Assembly (NCBI RefSeq): GCF_035046485.1
Contig: NC_085137.1
Location: 315,901,164-315,965,163 of the forward strand
Direction: 5' to 3'
Length of the DNA stretch: 64,000 nucleotides
Origin: Aedes albopictus
Taxonomy: Eukaryota > Arthropoda > Insecta > Diptera > Culicidae
The position numbers and the translations under genes are program-made. The number at the start of each line of letters is the position of its first letter. The stretch's first letter is position 1. The notes under the pieces are model-generated. The model saw only the letters and a program-made list of their open reading frames with translations, was not told the DNA's origin and searched no databases. This document shows, one piece after another, positions 1-11,932 of the stretch.

Positions 1-1899
1 TAAATTTTTTATATGCCAGACTGTGCGTCTTACATTACATTGCCAGCCAACAATAATCATCGCCATGATTATCATCAACATCATCATCGTCATCCCAAAA
101 CACCAGAAAGCGAAATCGAAAAAGGCTTCCTCGCGAGACGTCGCCGCTGACTGCCGCATACCGTTCACATGAATTAGCACGTTTCACGGTGTGTAGAGGG
201 GCGACCTTCGCCAAAATCGCACACAAGGCATCACAGGTAGCAGCAAGACCTCGCCGCACATTCATGAAATACGCAACTGGGGAGATACTTTACAGTTTAA
301 TTCAAAGAACACATTGGCCACTGCTGGCTAATGAAAACGCACTTGCTAGCCACCGAGTGCCGGCCTTTCAATTATTAGGAACAGATATTTTCATAACTAT
401 GAACGAATGAACTGTGCGGTGCTTTCCTATCTGGTTGTTGCAGCCATGTTGTTATCATCGCCGCCGTCGCCGTTCATCGACTCATCGTCAGACGTTGCCG
501 TTCTATGAATCCCGGCCATCTCGGTGCACTTCCCAAGAAAGGATGACCAAAGCATAATGAGCCCCAGCCAGGATAAGCAAATTGTGTGCACATGAGACGA
601 GTATGTGTCTCCCCTTGAAGCATAGCAGTCCACAAAAAAACTGGCGGCGTGACCGACCGACACAGACGATAAAAGTAGGTGTACCTGCCTGTGACGAAAT
701 CACCTGCTCCGTCCCGTTCACAGCACTATAACCAACAACAGCTCGTTGTGATATCTCTCGTTGTTCCGCAAATTTACTACCTTTATCACTGTAGGTAGGT
801 AATTATTCCTATTCTTGACGGAGTCCTGTCAACTTTTCGCCAACGATTACGCACTTTCGAGGATTGTGCACAGAAAACTGCCTCAGTGACACATGATCTC
901 ACATTTTCAAGCTTCGCAGATTTATGTTCTGAGTTTCACGGTGGGTACGCGATGTATATTGTGACGGTGGTGCTCTATACTGCTGCTACGGCGATGGTTA
1001 ACAACTGCGATTGCTAGCTTCTCGCGACTGGAGTTTCTCGCTCACGTTGTTGAGGAGCCGAAATACATGTTTCCACTCGAACAGTTGCTCTCCTCAGCGC
1101 TGACTATAGCTTGCTGTCGGCATGGTGGCAGCCACCGTAGAGCTTGCGAGTTTTAGCTCTGCTGTAACGACATAGAGATATGGATACGTACGAAATACAT
1201 GTGCTCGCCCGAGAAGCACGCTGCTGTGACTGTGTGAATAACGAAGCGGTTCTCAAACTTTCGCGGTGAGAGTGAATGAAGTGAACTTCCTTATAGGTAC
1301 TTTTGTAGCATGGCTTGTCTTGCTCAGCTCGTTTGAAATAAATGTGTAGTCAAATTCGACTCAGCTATTATTGGCGGTAACTAGCGGCAATATGGAACTT
1401 CTGATCCGTCTTAAAAACCGTGATAAGAAGATATGTAGCTCCAACGAACTCGAGATCCTGCATTGAAATTAATTTGGTAGGATCTTCAGAAGGAAATAAA
1501 AATTAATCGTTTCACAGAATGAAAGGGTATAACAAAATATTATTAACCAACTGTTGCAGTTGCGGGGGGTGATGACGAGATCCAACTCTTTCAGCAGAAA
1601 GGAAACATTTTAATTTAATACCTACAGACAAGCTTACAAATTCGGTGGTTTAGCTCCTTCTATCACCTTCTCGCTGTAGCTACTGATCTTCACTTCTGAT
1701 TGAGATTTTTTATACCTACTTTGTTACACGACAGAGATCAATCAACATACTATGGGTGCTCGAGTTTCAATATAATTAGCCTTTTTTAGGTTCAAATTCG
1801 TTTTCATACGCAACACCAATTTAAAAAAAAAACACTTTCACAGTATGAAAGTGTTCCTAATTTCGGCATGGGTCTCACTAATCCAATAGAACGTCTGTT
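1..1899. other. Unique sequence, no supportable gene
   Basis: No open frame here exceeds 80 codons and none resembles a protein I know. An imperfect ATC/CAT run lies at about 55-105 and makes a false Asp-rich minus-strand frame. The part at 120-1350 is less AT-rich than most of the window and looks single-copy, so it could be the flank or leader of a gene outside the window. That is inference only; I see no convincing splice pair or core promoter. Confidence 0.4.
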
Positions 1900-2162
1900 C
1901 ATAGACAAACAGACGTAACACTGACGAAATTTCCATGGACCACGCTTTAAACGATCATTTTAAATCTTCATATTTGTGGCTTTCACAACCAGAGCCGTGT
2001 GCACCGTTTTTCTTTGCGTTTGTCGTTTCACACTAGCGCCTTCTGTTGACGATATTGCACAACGCAATGTTTCGTGAAACATTTCCACCAGGTGATGGTA
2101 GTGTGAACTGGGCGATGAATTTCCACGAAAATTGTGTTAGGTGTTACGTCTGTTTGTCTGTG
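1900..2162. mobile_element. MITE with 22-bp terminal inverted repeats
   Basis: The ends at 1900-1921 and 2141-2162 are inverted repeats with one mismatch (core ACAAACAGACGTAACAC). There is no coding capacity. The flanks (ending CGTCTGTT, beginning GTCTGGTT) are similar but not a clean target duplication. Part of the same end motif recurs alone near 29631-29648. Confidence 0.7.
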
Positions 2163-2247
2163 GTCTGGTTGTCCGGAACACATTCTCAATCATGATTACA
2201 TTTTCAACAATCTATTAGGCACTGATTTGTATAGAGTGAGATCTATA

Positions 2248-2421
2248 AGGCGCTGTCCATAAACTACGTAGACTCATTTTGGGCCATCTCAGACCCCCCC
2301 GCCCCCTCTCCCCCTCCGTAGACTTTCGTTCATACGAAATTTTCGAAATTTGTATGGAGCGTAGACTTTGACTAGAACCCCCCGTCCCCCCCAAGAGTCT
2401 ACGTAGTTTATGGACAGGCCC
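2248..2421. mobile_element. Foldback MITE, CTGTCCATAAACTACGTAGA ends
   Basis: The arms at about 2252-2275 and 2395-2417 are complementary over roughly 23 bp. They enclose a C-rich stretch and a short interior inverted repeat around TACGAAATTTTCG. It is about 170 bp and non-coding. Confidence 0.75.
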
Positions 2422-2532
2422 TAATTGAAAAGTTTAAGAATGGAATGCTTCGAGTGATGACGGCATCCTATCTTAATGCGATATTGGAGTATTATTTAAA
2501 AAAAAATTGACACAAACATAGCTTAACGTGAT

Positions 2533-2606
2533 CTTCTTCTTCTTCTTCTTCTTCTTCTTCTTCTTCTTCTTCTTCTTCTTCTTCTTCTTCTTCTTCTTCT
2601 TCTTCT
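2533..2606. repeat. (TTC/GAA)n microsatellite, SINE tail
   Basis: An uninterrupted trinucleotide run of about 74 bp. It is the AAG-type tail of the minus-strand SINE, not an independent array: it begins at the target duplication and joins the SINE body. Its length makes it a likely polymorphic site. Confidence 0.9.
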
Positions 2607-2747
2607 TTATGGCTCTACGTCCTCACTGGGACTTGGGCTGCCTCGCTTCAACTTAGTGTTCTTTGAGCATTTCCACAGTTATTAATTGAAGGGCCTTCTT
2701 TGCCTGCCATTGCATGAATTTGTATATTGTGAGGCAAGTACAATGAT

Positions 2748-2988
2748 ATATCGTCCCCTTAATGCTAGAACTAGGTAACTGGTTTTGCGAAATCGCAAGA
2801 AATTTGCTTATATCTGAACGTACACCACAATAAACACAAGTTTGCCAATAGAACATCCGAAAACACATATTAATTCAACTTTTAAGACCAACAAAGAGTT
2901 TGTTTTATACCAGGATAAGTTTTACCAGCCATTTTTATCCGCACTTTCCAAAACGAGTTACCTAGTTCTAGCATTAAGGGGGCGATAT
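2748..2988. mobile_element. MITE nested in the SINE
   Basis: Inverted repeats of about 33 bp (ATATCG.CCCCTTAATGC and on through CTAGAACTAGGTAAC) lie at both ends of a segment of about 240 bp. It splits the SINE body: the sequence on each side rejoins to match the SINE copies at 26922-27086 and 38781-39067. So this element arrived after the SINE. No coding capacity; target duplication unresolved. Confidence 0.75.
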
Positions 2989-3391
2989 TATGCCCAGGGA
3001 GTCGAGAAAATTTTCTCGACCGGAACCGGAATCGAACCCGCCGTCTCCGGAGCGATCCATAGCCTCAACCACTAGGCTAACTGGAGACCCACAACTTAAC
3101 GTGATATGATATTCAAATTTTGCACTTGATATGATTAGCATTGACATTAAGCAAGTCACACAAATTTGTAGGGTTATGAGAATAGTCTCCTTCCCGTCCG
3201 TTATCAAAGCACAGAAAATTGATACTAATCACTGACTCTAAGACAAGATTGACACAATACAATCCTCTCAACGGTCGAAGGCTGTCCTGACTACGTTCTT
3301 GCGACAGCTGAGGGAATAGAAAAGAAGATAAGCTGGGCACATAAGAAGACACCTAAGTTATACTTTTGGTCAACTTTTAGGCACCGAAACG

Positions 3392-3619
3392 ATAGGGTAT
3401 CGCGCTACTTGGGCGATGGCTTCTATATTCGTCTGTTTTCCACTATAACTCAGTCAATTTTGAACCAATTGACTTGAAATGTTGTACACGGGTAGATACT
3501 ATCTCACTGCATTCCAAAAATTGTGTCAATTGGTTCAAATTGGTTCAAAAAAAAAAACTGAGTTATAGTGGAAAACAGACGAAAATAGAAGCCACCGCCC
3601 AAGTGGCGCGATTCCCTAT
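3392..3619. mobile_element. Foldback element with 60-bp arms
   Basis: The arms at 3392-3455 and 3560-3619 are near-perfect inverted repeats, beginning ATAGGG and running through CTGTTTTCCACTATAACTCA. The spacer holds a smaller repeat of the CAATTGGTTCAAA kind. Non-coding, 228 bp. Confidence 0.8.
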
Positions 3620-5879
3620 GTAGGAACAAACTCATCAAATTATATATACGAATTCCAGTACTCTCGAGACGAAATTTTCGACTTTGCTTCCGGACATCCA
3701 GCAGCAATATCACCAAAAATATACAGAAACCACACCACGGTGTGTCTAAAACCGTTATTAACAAACTAAAATACCCATCTAAGCGGTACCCACCATTCGA
3801 AAGATATAGTATCCAGGTATCATCCCTGAAATTTTAGAAATGTTTTGGAGGGAATTGATAGTTTGAGCGAATTGAAATTTTAGGGTGATTTTCAATGAAA
3901 TTCTCTTTTAACTATTAATAATGTTATAACAATCGTGGTTGTATCACGATCGTGGTCATCAACCTGTCCCTTATAAGTTTGGAATTCAACATTCGAAACG
4001 TATGGTATTCGAGTGTTGTTACTGAAAATTTGAGAGCATTCTATCTACGAAATCAAAAGTTATCGTGAATTGAATTTATAATCCAAATCCATAGGTCCGA
4101 GCTTGGCCGGGTGTGCGAGAGGAGTCCTAATATTCGATACTTTTCGTGGAACAGTCAAGTCTCCGTCGGTTGTCCCCGCAGTGTAGAACACACGCATTAT
4201 GCCACAATTGCTCTGATATCTTCCAAATAGATTACTAAAATAAAAAAAATTGACATTCAATACCTTGAACCACTACTTAATTGACATATCATATAATTCA
4301 CGGTGTATCCCGTGATTTAATTTCCACTTCGAAATCCCTTTTTGCAGTTTGGTACTAGGTGTAAGACACATACGGTAGCAATTTGTTGCTATCAGTTGCT
4401 ACTAGCTACGAAGAGCACTGTGATCAGGCGCCTGAAATGTTTGAACATGAACACGGCTTACGTGAGCACAGCTCTTGAACAGAACATGAACAGAACGCGT
4501 TCAAATGCATCTCTGGGTTAAAGTGTGAAGAAAAAGCAAAACCTTGCCGTTCTGCGCAAATCTAAAAAGTCTACAAAAATTTAGAGAATATGGAAAGAAT
4601 CTAGTGCCGAGTATATCGAATAATCCAATAGAATTGCACATTGTTTGAGACTTAAGAAGATAAAATCACAATAAAACAGGAAAGACATTAGGGGTATTCA
4701 CTAAACAGGTTAAATTGCTGCGTAAGCCATGATTTTCTGCTTATATGGAATGTTTCATGATTTTGCGAATGAAATAATCAAAGATTGCCTTGGTGATAGT
4801 GACGTTCAATCAGTTTACGCTGTTAAGTGGATCCCCCTATTATCTTTTATACTGGCTGACTAGAAGTTTCTAGATGGGTGTTTCCTAAAATTATCACCAA
4901 GGACACCATATCCCAACTCTCATACATACGGCGTGAAAGCGCTAGTAATACCTACTCATACTAAACGATCGGATTTTTTGAAAAACAATAATCTACAAGT
5001 TTGTCGAACATCACATTTTAATATTAGGCTTCTGAACTGAGATATAGACAAATGAGTCAAATGATTGCCCGATGATCGAAAACATCCTTGCCAATAATCT
5101 TATTTTATTTTATAACTAAGAAGTTTTTCCATTAGCACTTAACTTGTTATTTTTTCTATTTCTTCACTCCTGGAAAAAACCAGATAAATTTAGAGAATTT
5201 TAGTTTATCTCATGAGCAGACACCCTTAAGCATACATTTACATGACCTGGAGTTTTCGGTTAAATAGACTGGAAAGTCAGGAAATTTGATTTTCAAAATT
5301 AAGTCGACACCCTTCAGACGATTTATGTAGTAGTGTGCGTGAGTGCGTTTTAGTAAACGTAAAATTGCATTTCATCATGGCCCACACTGTCTCACGCGTC
5401 TCGCAAAGTTCTTCTAATAGATGGCAGCGTGTTCATGAAATGATATCGGGCAACATTTTTAATATATTTCCTCTAAAAGTTACGTTTGCTTGTCTGTTGA
5501 TAGTATAAAGTACCCAAATGGTCTTAGACCCTAAATGATCACAATTTCTCCTATTAGCAACAATATTTACGGGTGTGATACCAACGTTTTATTATCAATA
5601 ACTAATTCAACAAAACAGATTTTATGCTTACACCTTCTGTTCTATTTCGAACGTTTAATTTACATTGCTACATCTGAACATTTCAGCAAAAGATCAAATT
5701 TGTTTCGTTTTACCTGACGGCACTTGCGCGATTGGCTACCACCGGCAGCCCCATGGTAATTCTGAAAACAAAAAGCGGGATTTTTCAAGCGTGTAGTACA
5801 AAATGTAACAGCGCGATCTCTCGAGAATTAAAAGAAATGACACGTAAATATTCTCACGTTGATCAAATATTGATGTGAT
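3620..5879. other. AT-rich sequence without genes
   Basis: Apart from the MITE at 4689-4840 I see nothing supportable here. Short frames at 4060-4260 and 5535-5717 lack recognisable content and look like chance frames in AT-rich DNA. Confidence 0.4.
4689..4840. mobile_element. TAGGGGTATTCAC MITE, copy 1
   Basis: A 152-bp element with imperfect 20-bp inverted ends: TAGGGGTATTCACTAAACAG on the left, and on the right the complement of TAGGGGGATTCACTTAACAG. It is about 90% identical to 13529-13680, and a shorter relative lies at 20183-20276. Non-coding. Confidence 0.8.
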
Positions 5880-6493
5880 ACCGTTAGTTGTTTTATTGGC
5901 TTTGAAACGAAGAACCTTAAGGATAGAGGGCAGATATGATCCATCTCCAAAGCTGAAGAAAGTTAAGGATGCTATTCATCAGATTACTGAATTCATCAAG
6001 ATGGGCCAAGTAAAGTTGATCACCTGCCCACACCGGATGATAGTCAGGGACTGGGAAACCAAACAGCTACTTGAGGACTAGAAAGAAGGGGTAATCTGCC
6101 CCATTTACAAGAAATGTGATCATTCAAAATATGAGAACTTTAGAGCGATCACCATTTTGAATGCCATTTGTAGGAGTGCTATCCCAGATCATCTTCCGCC
6201 GTCTGTCACCAAAAACGAATGAGTTAGTCATCGACGACCGGTCGACAACGGATCAAATCTTCACCGTACAACAAATCCTCCCGAAATGCCGTGAATACCA
6301 GGTCCCAACGCATTATCTGTTCGTTGAGTTCGAGACGGCATTCAGTATCGACCACACAGAGCTGTGGAAAATCATAGACATGAACAGCTTACCAGACCGA
6401 CAAAAGCAACGGTGTGCAGTGTACAGAAGTGAGTAAGATTTTCTATGCTCGTGTCCAAACGTGTAGAAACGATAATATTTTATCAGCAATTTA

Positions 6494-6629
6494 GGGGTCA
6501 TTCAAATATGACGTCCATTATTTAGGGGGGAGGGGAGGTCTGAGAAAGTGTGGCACTCCATATATTAGGTATACGAAAATGCGTGACAGAGGGAAAAATG
6601 CGTGATGGACGTCATATTTGAATCGTCCC
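6494..6629. mobile_element. MITE with TTA duplication, inside the RT pseudogene
   Basis: Inverted ends GGGGTCATTCAAATATGACG and its near-complement at 6607-6629. TTA lies directly on both sides, consistent with the 3-bp TTA/TAA preference known for PIF/Harbinger elements. The interior has a G-rich stretch and no frame. Confidence 0.75.
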
Positions 6630-6946
6630 TTAACACTTTGTATCTTATTTACAAATATTCATTGTTTTTCAATCAGTTGACAAACGAGTATCGGGTAGCT
6701 GACTATGAATATGCAGGCAAGTGAACGAAAATTGTCGCCCGGTGAACTTCAGCGCGTCTCCTCGAAAATTTTGCGCACTGGACACGAGTCTTCGACCTCA
6801 CTCGAGGAGCACCTGCAAGCTCTAGAATTGTTCGAGCGAAGAGATCTAAGAATTATCTGCGATGTGCAAATGAACGGTATCTGTCAGTGAAGGATAAATT
6901 ACGAGCTTCAGTTTCCAGAAAGTTGCCAAAGCCTCTCTAGAGGATA

Positions 6947-8160
6947 AGGAGTGTATCGGAAATTAATTATAAATGTTGAAAATGCTCTATCTCGAAGCAC
7001 GGTTTGGTCTTCTTATTCCGGTTCTTCTACGAAATCTTCACAATATAGTTAAGTTTAGAAAGGCTTGAAGCCATTTGGAAAATGTTTAGTATTATTGAAA
7101 ATATGGTTCTATGAGTATACCGCAAAAAATAACAATCTGTACAAAATACATTTTTTTTAATTATTTTAACGTTTCAATAATTTGTAGCAACAAAAATATA
7201 CAGGGAAAAAAATAATGATTATTACTAGCAGTTATGTACACATAACATATCACTCAATACTGACTTTGAAAATTCTTTTTTTTTTTTTTGATAGAAAAAC
7301 CACCAACATATGGAAAATGGTCTATCCCAAAAAATACTTACTTTTTTGGCCAAACTTTGACGCTCTGTATTAAATATCCTCAAAAGTTATAAAATTCGGT
7401 TCTCTAGTAAAACTATCTCTTCAATAAATTTAAATACATGCTCAATTGAAAAAAAAACTGCGATTTTTCAACTTTATGTATTTTTTATTTGCGTAGTCGT
7501 TCTATGAAGACGCATAAAAAAAGAGTTCCTCAAAAAATGGCCTTTTTGAAATTTTTAAGAATCGCGCTAAACTGCAGAGGAAAATTTTCTTGATAAAAAT
7601 AATTTTCCTATACCATGAGAATTCTGAAAAATAATACATATTGCGCAAAAATAAGAGAAAAAAAATTTAATATTTTCCCCCAGTTTTCGCAATTTAAAAT
7701 TTTTAGGAGGTGTCCAGAATTTTAAAAACATATCGACAATGATTTTTCTTAAGGGTCTAACTGACTTGATCGATTTCTCTTCGTCGACTCTCTCTTTCGC
7801 TAATAACTTGATCAAAACAAACAAAATCATTATTCTTTTTGTTTCTAGAACAAGATGTAGTCATCGTCTCCGCATTTAAACCAAAACATCTTTGGAAAAC
7901 TTAATACACTTTCCGTGATAACACAAAGAGAGGATCGATGAAGAGAAATCGAAAATGTCAGTTGGGCCCAAATGAAGAATCAGTGTCGATATGTGCAATC
8001 ATTGAGATAAAAGTCCAAGTTAAATGATTATTTTTTGAAAATCAGAACTGCCATTGTTTTATAAAAACATTCAGTATCTCCAAAAATAAAGTTGTTTACT
8101 TCGATTAGATTATTTTTTAGATAGTTCAGAACGTTTATAGTTAATTTCCGATACAGTCCT
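6947..8160. mobile_element. 1.2-kb non-autonomous element, TA duplication
   Basis: Ends are inverted repeats of about 27 bp (AGGAGTGTATCGGAAATTAA at left, complement of AGGACTGTATCGGAAATTAA at right) and TA flanks both ends (6945-6946, 8161-8162). The interior is very AT-rich, with no transposase-like frame. It interrupts the C-terminal part of the RT pseudogene. A TA duplication is what Tc1/mariner-type elements leave; the parent is not visible here. Confidence 0.75.
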
Positions 8161-8889
8161 TACAGTTGGTAGGGCATGCTGCAACAATGCCTGATAGAAA
8201 ATTGGTATTCGTTACTTATCCGGTTGGCTCAAGAAGACGTGGAGTACAGAGAGAAGAGCGGGCGGACCAGAGGAGAGTGATCTGACGTGCGTTGCGTTTA
8301 CAGTTGTACCATAGACTAATTTCAAGATCTCGATGTACCAAAGAAAACCATTAAATTTTCTGTGTCCAGCCCGGTACCCAATAAATATTCATTACCATGT
8401 ATTTTTTTCCGTGCAAATAGCCTTTTGTGTAAATTATATTTAGCGTGTTACACCGATCTGACAGCTCTGACAGTAAGGGACTAAACATAAATTACTTAAT
8501 GTGGGTACCGAGGATTGTTCACAATCTGCGAACTTGACTGCGGAAAAATCGCGACCATGACGCCGCTGGTTGTACTGCAGTAGCTGCTGTTATTTGCTAG
8601 TTCATCAGAGGGAAACTCCACAAACTTATTCAATTAATTGGAGCAGTTCAAAGTAGAGATAATGTCATTTTAGGATGTGTGTCGGCTTAATATTTTTTGA
8701 AACAGGGTAGCAAATTGGACCCATGACAACTCTCATACATACACTAAACGGCGGCTTGCGGTGAAAATTACTATTCTGAGGGTCAACTTAAATACACAAC
8801 GCCACTAAATTTGTGCAGACTGAATTTCGTTTCAATTCAACAGAACTATGTTTTCAATTTTACCATGGACTCGATTTTCAATTAAAAAA

Positions 8890-8971
8890 AGATTCTGTTG
8901 GCAACCGGATTCGAACCAAGAGCCTTGACATCACCAGGCTCGCACGCTACCACTTAGCTATCGAACCGGTT
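8890..8971 (-). repeat. tRNA-like sequence, probably a SINE head
   Basis: Minus strand shows TAGCTAAGTGG (A box) and GGTTCGAATCC (B box) spaced as in a tRNA, inside a short imperfect acceptor stem (GGTT/AACC type). Arms are not paired well enough for a functional tRNA. Most likely a SINE head or tRNA pseudogene; no tail or target duplication was found. Confidence 0.55.
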
Positions 8972-10151
8972 GATGTGAGAAGAAACAAAACGCACACAAG
9001 AAGCGTTGGTGGGTCGATGATCATGTTTTGCCATGGTAAATTTAAAAACATTTTTATGCTTGTCATTACTGCAAGCCGGCTTTCAGTGTAGCGAACGTGT
9101 TATCCTCGAGACCACAGGGCACGAGCCACGCCAAATTTGTATAACATTCGCAAATGGTTTTACTCAGATTTGCCATGTAATTATGTTACTTACATCTGTA
9201 ATCAATACAAAATCAAACAATAACAAAATACATGTCAATAATAGTTATTACAATTGTTTGTTAAAAAATACGTGGTTGCAAAAATATTTATAAATTCATA
9301 AGAATAAACAAACGGTGTACTCACTTTGCAGGTCCATCCCATCACAATTTATTTGGGAACCACTGACGTACACCAAAGACTTGATGAGCATGCACGAATG
9401 TATTAGTTACCGCCGTTCGCAAGTTAGTGGAATCGCAAATCGGCCTGATAGGTTACTAAATATTCCTTCCGGTGTAGGACGTGACCCTCCGTTTTTAAAG
9501 CCCAATCTGAGATAAATTACCCAAAGGTATCCCAGAACAAAAGATGTTAAACTGTTGATCCCAATGTTTCAGCGATTTTTAATTGACCTCCATCGAGAGC
9601 GAATGGTGAGGCGATGGATGAGATATATATGGCCGCACTACTCAACTGACTGCCCGGTCGCCGGCCGAGTGTCATAACGGGTGTGCTTTCCTCACACGAT
9701 GTTGTTTGCAGATTTGGCAAATTTCAATTGAATAAAATGTGCGAAGCGAAAATGTTTCGTGCTTTCACTGTAATTATTGAAGGTTAGGTTATCTATTATC
9801 TGCATTGTGCGGTTGATCTGCTTTGCATGTCAAATATGGTTCGACTCTAATTTGCATACTGCTTGCTGCTGCAGTGATACCCTCCGTTGATAGGAGCAAT
9901 TAGCAGCGTGCACTAGTAATGGCAAATAGTAGAACAATCTGACGCAACAGTTTTCCTTGAAAGAATAAAAGGGTGAACTAAATTCAATTTGACATGTTTT
10001 TAGCAAAGCAAGAAAATAGATCAATACGTTATTACAACAATGATTCACAAATATCTACAGTATTGCAATTAACTTTATTGACCAAATTTATTATTTCTCT
10101 ATTTATTATTACGGCGTGGCAGTAAGAGCAAGTAAGTCCGATGAAAATATT
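8972..10151. other. No supportable gene
   Basis: Frames at 9033-9293 and 9315-9515 (86 and 66 codons) are unrelated to anything I know. A TCACTTTGCAG string at about 9322-9332 resembles a plus-strand splice acceptor, but no matching donor or coding exon could be made. The rest is AT-rich and featureless. Confidence 0.3.
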
Positions 10152-10160
10152 ATGTTTCTT

Positions 10161-10221
10161 TATTAGAGACGAACCAGCCAAGGGCTGAAAGTCTCTTAAA
10201 TAAAGACAAATCAATCAATCA
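10161..10221 (+). mobile_element. 61-bp SINE relic: terminal hairpin and tail only
   Basis: The insert carries the hairpin GAGACGAACCAGCC / GGGCTGAAAGTCTC, then TTAAATAAAGACAA and an (ATCA)n tail. The 9-bp direct repeat ATGTTTCTT at 10152-10160 and 10222-10230 is the target duplication. It matches the 3' end of the full SINE at 19697-19873, so it is an extreme 5' truncation of that SINE family or of the LINE that shares its tail. Confidence 0.8.
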
Positions 10222-10230
10222 ATGTTTCTT

Positions 10231-10879
10231 AAGGGAGTAAAAAAAAACACATTTGAAATGAAAAATTAAAAACAATATTGAAAAAATATCAGTCAACTAT
10301 GAGTCTGAAGGCTTTTGGAGATGTTTTGTCCCGTTTGCCAGCTTTTGGGATAAAAACAACACGAACCTTATTCTTTTGGCACAAATTGAAAGCTATACTT
10401 GTTTGCTACAAATTCTCCTAACAACGTTTGCCAATAAAATTGAAGGAAAAATGTATAATTATCACATTTGTAATCAGTAAAAAGTTGATTTTTTGATAGA
10501 TTTTGTTCTGAAACACCCTAATATACTTAATAAGTAGGATTTTTTTTAAAACGGTATCATATTCTCTAATGTTTTCTGGTTATTTGCTTCTCTGATACCA
10601 ATGTTGTAGGAGTTGAGCAAAAATTATCAAAATTCGTCAAATGTGTCCTAAAAACTAGCTTTTGTGCCGAAAGAATTAAGTTTTGACAAGATTTAGTGTA
10701 GTTATGATTTTTTGAAGTTCAAAAATACATAGTCGAAAAACGCAAAATTGATTTGATGAACCTTTTAATTTCAATGGATATGGCTGAAATTTTGACCAGT
10801 TACTTCTTTTAGGATGCCAATTAAAATATGGGGATGGACTTGAGAATCAGAGAACATTTTTGAATAGGTGGACAGGCCT
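10231..10879. other. Non-coding; shares about 100 bp with 29515-29605
   Basis: AT-rich. The stretch at about 10690-10790 (GTAGTTATGATTTTTTGA onward) is clearly similar to 29520-29610, so part of this is a dispersed repeat of unknown kind. Confidence 0.5.
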
Positions 10880-11710
10880 AATGTACATTCGACCCTCGAC
10901 GGTGTCATGATTTCACCAGCTTTTTGATAGGCATTGGTCGATCACGCATGTCTTGCCTTATCTGAGTCCTGTTCTTCATCCGAACCTGGGAAGTGAGTTC
11001 TCATCATTACTTCCAATGTTTCAGAAGAATCATCAGTAAAACTGCCATCTTCTTTTTTAAGACTTCCAAGACCATTGAATGGTCTTTCGAAAGGACTTTA
11101 TGAAGCCTTGCAGCCGTAGCTTATTAAGGAAGTTTGCGAAGCTGTCTTTACATACCCGTCTCCAGTCCTTCCGTTTGGCTAGCCTCAATTCTCTGTTGTA
11201 TTCTGTAAGGGCTTGTTTATACTGAACCCAATCAGGTGTAACTTTTACTCTATTGAACAACCGTCTAGATTTCTTCCTCAATTCTGCCAGCTTATCATTC
11301 CACCAAGGGACATCCCTGTGGGATGACCTCTGTCGGATTGGGCAGCTAGCATGATATGATAAAATCATTTTATCAATAATCTCATCAAAGGCATTTTCCA
11401 ACTGTGACAGACAAGATCTGCTCACCCTTATATGCATTTCCATTCATTAAATAAAAGCTGTAGAGGTCCCAGTTAGTTTTCTTTGGCTTTCTATAGCTTT
11501 CAATTAAATTTGATCCGGCTTTATAATCGAACCTGATATGTTTGTGATCTGATAATGATTCCTCATCAGAAACATGCCAGTTCGCGATCTTATCTGATAG
11601 CAGATATTTGTAGCTATCTGCTATCTGCGTAAGATCTAAAACTTCCTGTCGAAACTGATTACACTCATTCGAAGATTAACTTTGTAGTTTTATCTGAAAG
11701 TTTGCCGAAC
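10880..11710 (-). pseudogene. LINE ORF2 fragment: endonuclease end and linker
   Basis: Minus-strand remnant. Around 11690-11530 the frame reads EEVLDL-like sequence, WHVSDEESLSDHKHI and FDYKAGSNL; SDH is the conserved histidine motif at the end of the APE-type endonuclease. An intact 128-codon frame at 11057-11443 continues with PWWNDKLAELRKKSRRLF and RELRLAKRKDWRRVC, typical of the linker between endonuclease and RT. Near 11040-10980 broken frames give LLRTHFPGS-like sequence, seen before the RT of LOA/I-type elements such as Aedes Lian. The RT itself is absent. Frameshifted at least twice; not functional. Confidence 0.8.
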
Positions 11711-11847
11711 AACATTAGGATCGCACACGCATACCAAAGTCGAGAGCGATCTGTGAAGGCAGCTTTCCACGTAGTGAATATAAATTACATTACCGCAGTG
11801 GAGAGTTGCGTTTGCTGCCTTTTGTTGACTTAATTATTGATGCTACG

Positions 11848-11932
11848 CTAGTATATTGTTCTACAAAGTTTCAAGTAAAAGAAACATGGAATTGTATGGT
11901 AGTACATTGTTCTACAAAGTTTCAAGTAAAAC
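11848..11932. repeat. Two-copy direct repeat, 55-bp period
   Basis: The unit TTGTTCTACAAAGTTTCAAG with flanking bases occurs at about 11850-11880 and again at about 11905-11932. It lies in otherwise featureless DNA between the LINE fragment and the duplicated segment. Confidence 0.7.

Larger units (their letters stand above)
2533..3094 (-). mobile_element. tRNA-derived SINE (Feilai-like) with a nested MITE
   Basis: Read on the minus strand, the element starts near 3087 with a tRNA-like head holding an A box (TAGCCTAGTGG) and a perfect B box (GGTTCGATTCC). A short body follows and it ends in a long AAG tail. An 11-bp direct repeat CTTAACGTGAT at 2522-2532 and 3095-3105 is the target duplication and fixes both ends. 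The body is interrupted by a MITE at about 2748-2988. A body-like relative lies at 38781-39067. Feilai is an established Aedes SINE; assignment to it is by resemblance. Confidence 0.85.
5880..8310 (+). pseudogene. Non-LTR retrotransposon RT pseudogene
   Basis: Decayed 3' part of a LINE ORF2, in pieces. Around 6085-6160 the broken frames read VICPIYKK then FRAITILN, the RT fingers region. Around 6255-6350 come TTDQIF, ILPKCREYQVPTH and LFVEFE, RT motif A with the catalytic Asp replaced (FVEFE for FVDFK). The C-terminal part resumes near 6790 (LQALELFERR) and ends near 8230-8260 with SRRRGVQR. The same order of motifs occurs in the better RT at 59455-61165, so both belong to one LINE lineage. 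Stops and frameshifts abound and the YADD catalytic motif is missing. Two DNA elements (6494-6629 and 6947-8160) interrupt it. It cannot encode a working enzyme. Clade not assigned. Confidence 0.8.

Noticed and set aside
503..721. Minus-strand 72-codon frame as an exon
   Set aside because: The start context is fair, but there is no donor, no known motif and no support from neighbours.
8813..9293. Plus-strand 92- and 86-codon frames
   Set aside because: The first crosses a tRNA-like sequence on the other strand; neither has recognisable content.
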